Shown here: positions 55,901 through 64,000 of the stretch, piece after piece
Numbering within the stretch: position 1 is the first letter of the stretch
How the letters are laid out: each line of letters starts with the position of its first letter
Origin: Cunninghamia lanceolata
Lineage: Eukaryota > Streptophyta > Pinopsida > Cupressales > Cupressaceae
NCBI GenBank assembly: GCA_027924645.1
Contig: BSBN01000242.1
Coordinates: 3,968,001 to 4,032,000 of the forward strand
Direction: 5' to 3'
Length of the DNA: 64,000 nucleotides
The notes under the pieces: generated by a model
What the model was told of the DNA's origin: nothing
Seen by the model: the letters and a program-made list of their open reading frames with translations, nothing else
Databases searched by the model: none
Made by a program: the position numbers and the translations under genes

Positions 55901-55975
55901 TGTTGCTGATTTGAAGACATTTAAAGCATGTGGAGAAAATGCGGCTCCCACAAGGGTCGAGCCCATCATGCTCAA
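52957..55975. other. Non-coding stretch with short repeats
   Basis: Three imperfect units beginning GCATCACAGAGAYRYC lie at 53449, 53510 and 53576 (spacing 61 and 66). An open frame of 151 codons on the minus strand (54991-54536) has a basic patch (KKAKERKRARRL) but no family was recognised. Otherwise nothing found. Confidence 0.5.
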
Positions 55976-56926
55976 AGTGATACCATTACATGTTATGCTA
56001 TATCCAATAGCTCATCAGTGATCAAATTCCAAATGATATGCAAGAAACAAGGTAGCGTTCTACTTTCTTTATCATTAATGAAGTGTGATTTTTCATAACA
56101 GTCCTATGCCATCAATAGATACACAAAGAATAATACAGAAAAAGTAGTCAAGGACAAAAAGACACATGCCAATCAAGTCTCAAGTGCATATTAGATAGAA
56201 AGAATAGGCTACATGATCCATCTCAAAGTACAACAAGTATTTATTTCATCTCAGGTGAATAAATATTATGAACAAATGATAAATGCAGCTACAGTGTGAA
56301 GATATGCTACAGGAGCCTTCATTTTTCATACAACAGTTGAAGGCAAATCACAAAGTCACATTGATGTGTTCATAAATATCAGGTACAACTGAAACAAGTG
56401 ATACAGGTCTTGCCTCTAGAAAGATAGAATCTACAAGTTCATCTGACAGTCATACCATTACATGTTATGCTATATCCAATATCTCATTAGTGATCAAATT
56501 CAAAATGATATGCAAGAAACAAGGTAGCGTTCTACTTTCTTTATCATTAATGAAGTGTGATTTTTCATAACAGTCCTATGCCATCAATAGATACACAAAG
56601 AACAATATAGAAAGAGTAGTCAAGGACAAAAAGGCACATATGCCAATCAAGTCTCAAGTGCATATCAGATAGAAAGAATAGGATATAGGAGCCATCTCAA
56701 AGTACAACAAGTATTTATTTAATCTCAGGTGAATAAATATTATGAACAAATGATAAATGCAGCTACAGTGTGAAGATATACTATAGGAGCCTTCATTTTT
56801 CATACAACAGTTGAAGGCAAATCACAAAGTCACACTGATGTGTTCATAAAGATCAGGTACAACTAAAACAAGTGATACAGGTCTTCCCTCTAGAAAGATA
56901 GAATCTACAAGGAGCATCTGACAGTC
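55976..56926. repeat. 472-bp tandem duplication
   Basis: TACCATTACATGTTATGCTA occurs at 55981 and 56453. Similarity runs the full 472 bases to ATCTGACAGTCAT near 56447 and 56920. Few differences. No ORF. Confidence 0.9.
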
Positions 56927-57478
56927 ATGAATGAAGGAGATACATCAAATAATAGTTTCAAATGAAAGCTACATCAAGTACAGGTATCATTATCCATGAC
57001 AAAATGATAAAAGTATCTACAGGTAGTGAGCAAAGGAGATCAAGACAATAATACTCTAACTGATACATGCTACATTTAAGTATTCATTGGTCATACATCA
57101 TGATTTCTGACTAATATAGTGATGGCAGGCATATGCCATGTTCAAAAGAGAAGATAAATGACATACTAAACTTGCTATAGGATTTTCTGAATGCACAGAA
57201 GGATAAAGTATAAAGACACAGTTTCGAGTTTGTAAGTTATAGTCATTACTTATATTATGCAAAGTGTAAATCTGTCAAGAAGAGTGCAATCATATCTAAA
57301 GTGATTTTGTGTTAAGTACCTAGTAGTTGACCAGTTTAGGCCAAAGAAAAGTGAAATGACAAACCAAAATCTATGCTCAAGAAAGTGAAATAGTATAACA
57401 AGCTACAGGTCGTTTTTCATAAAAAGAATGCTAGTACAGAAAATAGAATGGAAGGATATTAGAAAAAGATGCCAGAAG
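56927..57478. other. Spacer without features
   Basis: AT-rich, no ORF or repeat recognised. Confidence 0.4.
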
Positions 57479-57479
57479 G

Positions 57480-58250
57480 ATAAATATTTTTTTTATAAAC
57501 CCTTGCTTAGAATTTTTTCAACAGACCCTTATATCATTTTGTAGCAAGAAGAAGAGAACACAATGTGTTTCCAAGCATGGCTGTGACAAAAAGAAGGTTT
57601 TTTGAAGATACCCACATGGGTTTTTTATGAAACCCTAACATATCTTTTGCCATTACAGCAAAAGAATGATGATACAATGTGTTTTTATCAAGGCTGTGCC
57701 ATAAAATGGCAAATACATACATTCTTGATGAAACCCTTGTCATAAGTTTTCACAACTTTTTCATTTTGCGTATATAGTCAAGCAAAGGGAGGTTACAAAA
57801 TGTATACAAGTGTGGTCGTGCATAGAGAATACATTTATGTGCACTTTCAAGAAGAAACCCTCATTTCAAAAGTTGAAGACCTTCAAGTTTCACATCAAGA
57901 AGACTAAGAAAATGCAAAGAATATATTCATTAGCCGCGACCATTACAAGGAGGATACATGCTTCTTTAAAATCAGACACCCATTTCAATTTTCACAAAAG
58001 AACTTTTTTTTTTTTTTAAGTTGAAATGATCAAAAAATACACAGCAGAAAGTGAAGAAAGCTTACCTTTTAAAAATTGCAGAGGAGAAAAAATAGTATGG
58101 CCGCGCCCTCATGGTCAGGGTTTGCATTCATTTTCTTTGGTTACATTGCAGAGTAAACACATAGAGAATAAAAGAATATGTCAAGAAAGGAAGGAGCAGA
58201 AATGAGCATGTATGGCCGTGACCATTCATAGTAAAAAAAAATAGAAAAAG
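57480..58250 (-). repeat. Degenerate ~115-bp array with GGCCGTGAC core
   Basis: Cores GGCTGTGAC, GGCTGTGCC, GGTCGTGCA, AGCCGCGAC, GGCCGCGCC and GGCCGTGAC start at 57579, 57692, 57814, 57932, 58099 and 58214. Intervals are 113, 122, 118, 167 and 115. Most are preceded by AYAATGTGT/AYGTAT words and several are followed by GAAACCCT. Just to the right, on the minus strand, an ATG (58302) is followed by GGTGAGTA, a possible short first exon. Confidence 0.6.
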
Positions 58251-60389
58251 ATGAAGAAAATGCCAGTCAAAAGCAGGACACCGTACTCACCACTCACTGC
58301 CATTTCTTCTCACTCAGAAAAATGCAAGGAAATCATGGAGTTCAACCTCAAGAACCCAATGAGAAGCCGAAGAAGCCATCAAACCCTAAAGTGTTTCGAT
58401 TGAGTTGTAGAGCAGCTGACACAAGGAAGCAAAAGGAAGCAAATGAAAAATGACTTAGTGATTAGAGTTTCTCACCTTTTGTTCGAAGCTTCCTTTCTTT
58501 TCTTTGTGATTTTTTGACTTTGTAAACTTAAATCATTGCATTATCCAAAACGAGATCGGGGTCAAAACATCAAATGAGTTTTTCCCTAGCGATCATTATT
58601 AGAGGTGGCCGACATATGTGTATTTCATACATACTTTTCCAAGTCTAAAGTGGTCGAGGATTGTAAGTGTTGTGTTATACCTTGCCAAAAAATTCAAACA
58701 AACCTTTCATTCCTTGGAGTCGACTATCATATAGTTGAAAGATGCTCAAGCTTTGTATGGTTGAAAGATACTCATACAAACACATGTCAGAAGATACCTT
58801 ATTAAAAGATTCCTCCTTATGATACATCATTCATGCAAGATGACCGAATAGGGTCAAAAATAATCTTTTATACCTTATGTATTTTTACATCAAAGGTCAA
58901 AGGAGATAACTTCAAATGAAGATCGTATGAAGACATGCCTTATGGAAATGCAAGGTGGCAGAGTTGAAGATAGGGTGTATTTTGCATAAATGAAGACCTA
59001 GTGCATTTTTGGTATGATGAATAAAGACAAAAGGTAAGGGGAAGGCAAGAAGTATTTATTTTTGCCTTAGTGCTTTTGTGATGATATATTTTTCTCCTTG
59101 GCAATATAATGGAGTGATAAGGGTAGATTTTTGCCTTCAATGCATATGTCATGCAACTAGGTGTTTTTTCTCAAAAGGAGATATAAGGGATTTTTATTTT
59201 CTCCTAAGTCCTAATTTGTACTCAAATCATGCAAATTAGGCAAATGTAATTGGAGAGATAAGAAGTTTTATTTTTCTTTTCATCATGCATGATTTTACAA
59301 ATAAATCAATTGTAAATAAATAGTAAAGTAATATTCTTCAAATTACTTTATTATTTTTCACAAGTTGTAAAATCAAAAGTAGTACAAGTTTTAACCAATA
59401 ATAGAGTAATTATTTTAATTACTTTATTATTTACTCACAATCAATTTTGCAAATGCAAAATCATGCAAATTGATAAGTTAAGTTAACTAGACCATCTAGG
59501 GGCTTTTTGCATGATTTGAGGAGGGATTTGAGGGATCTTGGTCAACTTTTTGGTCAAGCACATGGAGAGATCAAAATTGGAGCTATTTTTGCTCAATTTG
59601 TCGCAGTTTGAGCCCTTATTTTTAGGGATTTTTGAGGTTGCTCGTAGATTACCTTGGAGAGATGATTTTTAGAGGTGGTTAGCTGCAGTTCATTTTTGCA
59701 TGCCTCTTAGTGAGAGAAAAGCTATATATTGTAAAGCAAAACTTGATTTTTGGGGGTTCTTGCATTCTTTTCTCTCTTACACATTTAGAGATAGAGGTTT
59801 TGTAACTCATTTTTTAAATTTCTTGCCTTTTTGCTCTTATACACTTTGAGAGAGAAAGAGGTTTTGTAGCTCATTATTTGACAGTTTTATAGAGAGATCA
59901 TAGCAGGTTACAGGTTCAATTTATTTGTTTTCATGCATTTTTTCCTTTGTTCTTTGAAATCAAGTAGTTGCCTTTCCATTTAATTCAAATTGTATGAAGT
60001 GATTTGATGAAATTTTACTGTGTTTAATAATCAAAACCTTTAAAATTATTGTCTCACTATTACTTGAAGTATTAAACATAGTGTTATTGCAGGTCTTAGG
60101 TTGTGTTAATGAAAATAATCCTTTTGTGTTGTGAGAAATCCTTATCTTTCATAAAAAGCCTATTTTCAAGCCTTCCATAGAAATACTTTTGTGATATTTG
60201 TGCCAAGATTGGATTGTGTGAGTCAAATTTCTGAGTTATATTGTGAACTAGATTGCATATTATCTATCCATATTAGGTGCATCACCAAATTTTACAATTT
60301 CATTTCCTTATAGTTTCCTTCTTACCCTTTTCCAAAACATAAAATCATACATTCCAATAGAATATTTTAAGGGAACCAGCCCATAATCT
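58251..60389. other. AT-rich spacer, possibly 3' region of element I
   Basis: No supported ORF. Long TTATTTTTA-type tracts around 59210-59460. It may include LTR or 3' UTR sequence of the minus-oriented Tat element to the right, but no border was found. Confidence 0.4.
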
Positions 60390-62392
60390 GGAGGTTCAAA
60401 CTCATTATAGGTCACCCACAGCCTGAGTTTGTCCCCATGTTTCGAAGGATTGTAGAGTGTCACTGCTTTGCATAAGGGCGCAATCCTCATCGACAACAAT
60501 TATATTCTATTCCACCATATTATTGTCGCTATGCTTAGGAAATGGATTGATGAAGATTTGTAGATTTTGATTCGGAGGTGCTATCAACTTATTTCCATTG
60601 TCATTCACACCAGTAACTTGTATCACATTAGAATCGATGAGGTCTTGAATTTCATGTTTAAGATGCATACATCTTTCAGTATCATGTCCCGAAGATTGGT
60701 GATAGTGACAATAAGAATTAACATTGAATGAGGGTCCTTGTGGCCTTGAACTATTGAAAGGATGAGTAGGAGGCAACTTCAAAAGATTGTTATTCACTTC
60801 TTGAATCATTATCGAATGGAGAGAATCCGATAATGGAGTGAATTGTCTTTGTTCCTGTTTGAATTGAAATGGTGTCCGGGGAGGCTTTGAGATAGAAGAC
60901 ACTTGTGAGTGAAAGTTATTTGAATGTTGTCCATTAATCTTGATGTCTTGTTGTTCTTCTTGAATGAATTTTGAGATGGTCTAGCCATGGATTGATCAAC
61001 AGGAGCCGATGAGGTATGAATCTCATACTGACTAGACGAAAGTTGGTAATCTCAGAGAACTGTGCATAAATATTGAAAAGAACTATACTTCATCAACAAT
61101 ATCTTATCGTGTATGTTTGGTTGTAAGTTTGTAATGAATACCTTCTAAAGATCCTCATCTTTGATTGGATATTGTATCTGTGAGATGAGACCTTGATATC
61201 AACTAATGAACTATGTCAACTTCTCCTTCGAGTCTTGTTTACAATGAACCAAATCAATCAAGGAGACAATGGGTCCAATGTTTGCTTGGAAATGTTGCAA
61301 GAATTGATCCACTAACTGTGATAAAGAATTGATTGAATTAGGAGGTAAAGGGCAAAACCATTCCAAAGCAGTACCTTTGAGAGATTGGGGAAAGAGTTTT
61401 GCTAAGAATTACTCATTAAAGAAGAAATCACAACACATCACTGTGAATGTTGCCACATGAGTATTAGGATCACCTTTACCACCACACTTTTCAAAGCGAG
61501 AGGTCTCAAATTTGTCAGGCATTAGAGTTCTTAGAATTGCATAGGATAAAGGACTACGGGCATGATATGTTGGTAAAGTAGGTTGAGAAGAAGAGTTAGT
61601 CAAGTTTGTCACTTTCTACTGTAGAGAAGACATACCCTATAAAAGTTGATTTAGGAGGTATCATTGGTTGAGGAATTGACTTGTGGATTTGAGAAAGACA
61701 TAGTGGATGTTGTGGTTGTGAAATTAAAGGGTGGTTGAGAATAAGTAGTGGTAATAGGTGGTTGAGAATAGGTAGTGGTAATAGGTGATTGAGAATAGGT
61801 ATGCATTGGTATAGAGACATGAGGTGTGGAGTTTTGATAATTAAATCCAATGGCTTTGTAATTTCCATTAGATGTCCCCATGGTAGTGGTAGAATTACTA
61901 CAAGCATGTGGATTGGTGGTGAGAATTGATTATGTAAAAGTGGATATTCTCGTAGTTGGTATGGGTACCGAGACCGGTGAATTTATATATGTCGGTGGTG
62001 ACACAATTTCAATGTTATTCACATGGTTAGCTGTATGCATGATGTTATGATCCACTATGTGGGCTAATCTATAGAGCATGTCAACACCTTCCTGTCCTTC
62101 TTGTAACAATCCTCTTATACCTTCAACAATAGGTACCACCTCGTGAGCTAGGTGTGCTTGTTCGACAATTTGTTGAAATTCAGCTAGTTGTTTGTCCAAT
62201 TTCTTAAGATGTTCCTCAAATACATGTATATCTTTGTTACCCATTTCTTCAAGAGGAGGAATTATTGGTTCTTCTATCCTATCACCAAATATGTCATGTT
62301 GAGGTGTTATTTCACCCTTTGTAAAGTGGTTGTATAATGAGTTTTCCAATGTTTGCACACCATTGTTATCAATAGCATTAGAACCCATTAGT
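60390..62392 (-). pseudogene. Tat-type gag of element I
   Basis: From ATG 62392-62390 (MGSNAIDNNG): a helical N-terminus (EEHLKKLDKQLAEFQQIVEQ), then a Ser/Thr/Pro-rich part with YSQPPITT repeats. The gag core is around 61600-61050 (KCGGKGDPNTHVATF; LFPQSLKGTALEWF). The zinc-knuckle segment lies at 60902-60507 (YCHYHQSSGHDTERCMHLKHEI followed by QDLIDSN), the CHHC form typical of Tat gag. The core has several stops. The open frame reaches up to 62583 with a hydrophobic stretch (TLILLIVLLVLALSVIGF) that may be untranslated. Confidence 0.75.
61729..61808 (-). repeat. 30-bp coding repeat in gag of I
   Basis: TGGTTGAGAATAGGTAGTGG-type units repeat about every 30 bases, in frame, encoding TYSQ(P/S)PITT three times. 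Confidence 0.8.
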
Positions 62393-64000
62393 CTACAAAT
62401 TATTCTTACAAAGATGTTCCTAGGAGGGTAGCAGGTTATACAACTCATGCAAAACCCAATAACACTCAATGCCAAAACTAAGAGTACGATCAACAAGATT
62501 AAGGTAGTTATGTTTGTTGAAATACACAATGTGTAATTGCAAAATTTGAAATTTGAATGCAAGGACACACAATGACGACACACTACAACTCAAAATCATA
62601 TTTGAATGAGTGTCTAAAGGAGAAGAAAATCTAAAACAAGATTTTGACTACAAACCCTAGCTTTTTGCAAAAACTAGGTTATATGAAAAAATGCAAAATT
62701 TCAACAAAACCCTAACAAATGATATATCAAATGCAAGGTGTAAGACCATGAAATAATTAATTGCTATAATTTATCTCAGATCTGATTTAAAAATTATATT
62801 CTCAAATGTATCCAATAATATGCAAGGAAAATAATGCAAAACTATGCTATTATGCATGCATAGAATGCTTATTTTTTCAATTTTTTCAAACGTAAGCAGA
62901 AGTTTTCAATGCAAGATGATTTATATGATATGAATGAATGTAAAGATTGATTAAAACAATCAACAAGATGTAAGTTAAAAAAAAAACACAGGTTCACCAA
63001 AATCTTAAGGGGTAAACAGAGAGATGATGGAATGTATGGATTGACTAGATCAAACCCCTCTTTCACTCCAACATTCAAGGACAAAGATTGAGCCAAGCCA
63101 CTACAAATGGAAGAGGGATTATCTACAGATCTTTGTGCTCTTGTTTTTCAAGTAAAGATAAGATTCAACCAAGATTTTATCAAACCCTAGGCTCAGTATG
63201 AAGGAAGCCCTAGTTATAAGATAATCAACTTGAAATAGATGATCAACAACATAGAGGATAAGTAAGATGTCAGAACCTGTTTCTCAAAAGTAGAGGTGTT
63301 GGAGGACAAATTCAGCAACCACCCAAGTCCAGATGTTGGAATCTGCTAGAGTTTAGAACTGATGAAATGTTGTAGATGATGTTGGAAACTTAGATCCAGA
63401 AGCTTAAGGCCCTATAAACTAGGGCAGCAACTAACCAAGTCCAGGTAGAGGGATTTTCTGACACTATTTTTGGATCCCAAAATTATAATATCTACACTGC
63501 TTCCCTGTAGCTTCACTTTTCCTACAACCTGTACTTGTAACCTGCACACAAGATGACAAGAGAGGGGGTTGGGGGTTGTGGTGTTTAGGAGCTTGCCTAA
63601 GTCAAGCCCCATAAGGACATTCAAGTCTTCCAACACCATTGTTAATGAGAGCGTGCACTTGCAGGGCAGAGGCTAAAGATAATCCAAATGATGAGATGAT
63701 TCAAATGATTCAAATAGTAATGATGTCACCTTGGTGGTGAAGCCCTTGAGAGAATGAAAGCTCTTCAACTCACAAAGAGATGGATGATGAAGCCATATCT
63801 GCAACAAACACAAAAATAATAACACAAATCTACAACAACTACCAAATGAATTCTCTTTGCTCCAATATCATAAGTTTGTGTTATCCATCTAGTTGTAAAA
63901 TGAAGTCATAAACTCACTTATATATGCTTTCCTGCTAACATTTACGAATTTAAATCACAAAAGCTGACAAAGAGAAACATTTTGGAAGGGTCCAAGCTGA
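62393..64000 (-). other. Probable 5' leader of element I
   Basis: No ORF supported. Non-coding sequence upstream of gag of I, rich in CAAACCCTA-type words. Neither primer site nor LTR was found before the window ends. Confidence 0.4.

Noticed and set aside
1..64000. Host protein-coding gene, rRNA or tRNA gene
   Set aside because: Every convincing coding segment belongs to a retroelement or LINE-type ORF; no cloverleaf or rRNA sequence was recognised by eye, though a tRNA scan was not possible.

Overview
The window is plant nuclear DNA, AT-rich and made almost entirely of nested LTR retrotransposons. No ordinary host gene, rRNA, tRNA or CRISPR array was seen. Copia elements primed by initiator tRNA-Met sit together with a chromodomain gypsy, an Athila-type gypsy and several Tat-type gypsies. 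This, with long degraded spacers and nests several levels deep, suggests a large land-plant genome of the gymnosperm kind. The species cannot be fixed from sequence alone.

Layout, left to right. 1-52 is an LTR tip of family A. 53-1957 is a decayed DUF4283 (LINE ORF1-like) gene. 1958-4128 is AT-rich spacer, followed by a Copia LTR (4129-4570). 4571-9565 is part of a plus-oriented Tat element (D) carrying an antisense plant-mobile-domain (PMD) gene, ending in its 3' LTR. 9567-28070 is a rearranged Copia composite (E/F) bounded by the target duplication AACAA. Inside it lies Copia element A (12349-25583, duplication TCTTG), and inside an LTR of A lies element B (18242-25463), which has two ORFs but no polymerase. 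28076-31956 and 52027 onward are the two halves of a chromovirus (G). G is split by the Athila-type element H (31957-52021, duplication GAAGG). H is split in its gag by the defective Tat element C (41477-49622, duplication ATTTC), which carries a second copy of the antisense PMD gene. 52.7-60.3 kb is non-coding and rich in tandem repeats. 60.4-62.4 kb is a Tat-type gag belonging to another minus-oriented element (I) that runs off the window.

How the parts relate. Insertion order read from the nests is G before H before C, and D/G before E/F before A before B. B has no enzymes, but its LTRs, primer site and multiple polypurine tracts resemble those of A, so it was probably copied in trans by A-like elements. 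The Tat elements C and D share an antisense gene with its own TATA box, a 75-bp first exon, an intron holding a 20-22 bp degenerate repeat array, and a PMD protein. All gene copies are broken. The breaks are unusually often TAG codons where Gln is expected, as predicted for deamination of methylated CHG sites.
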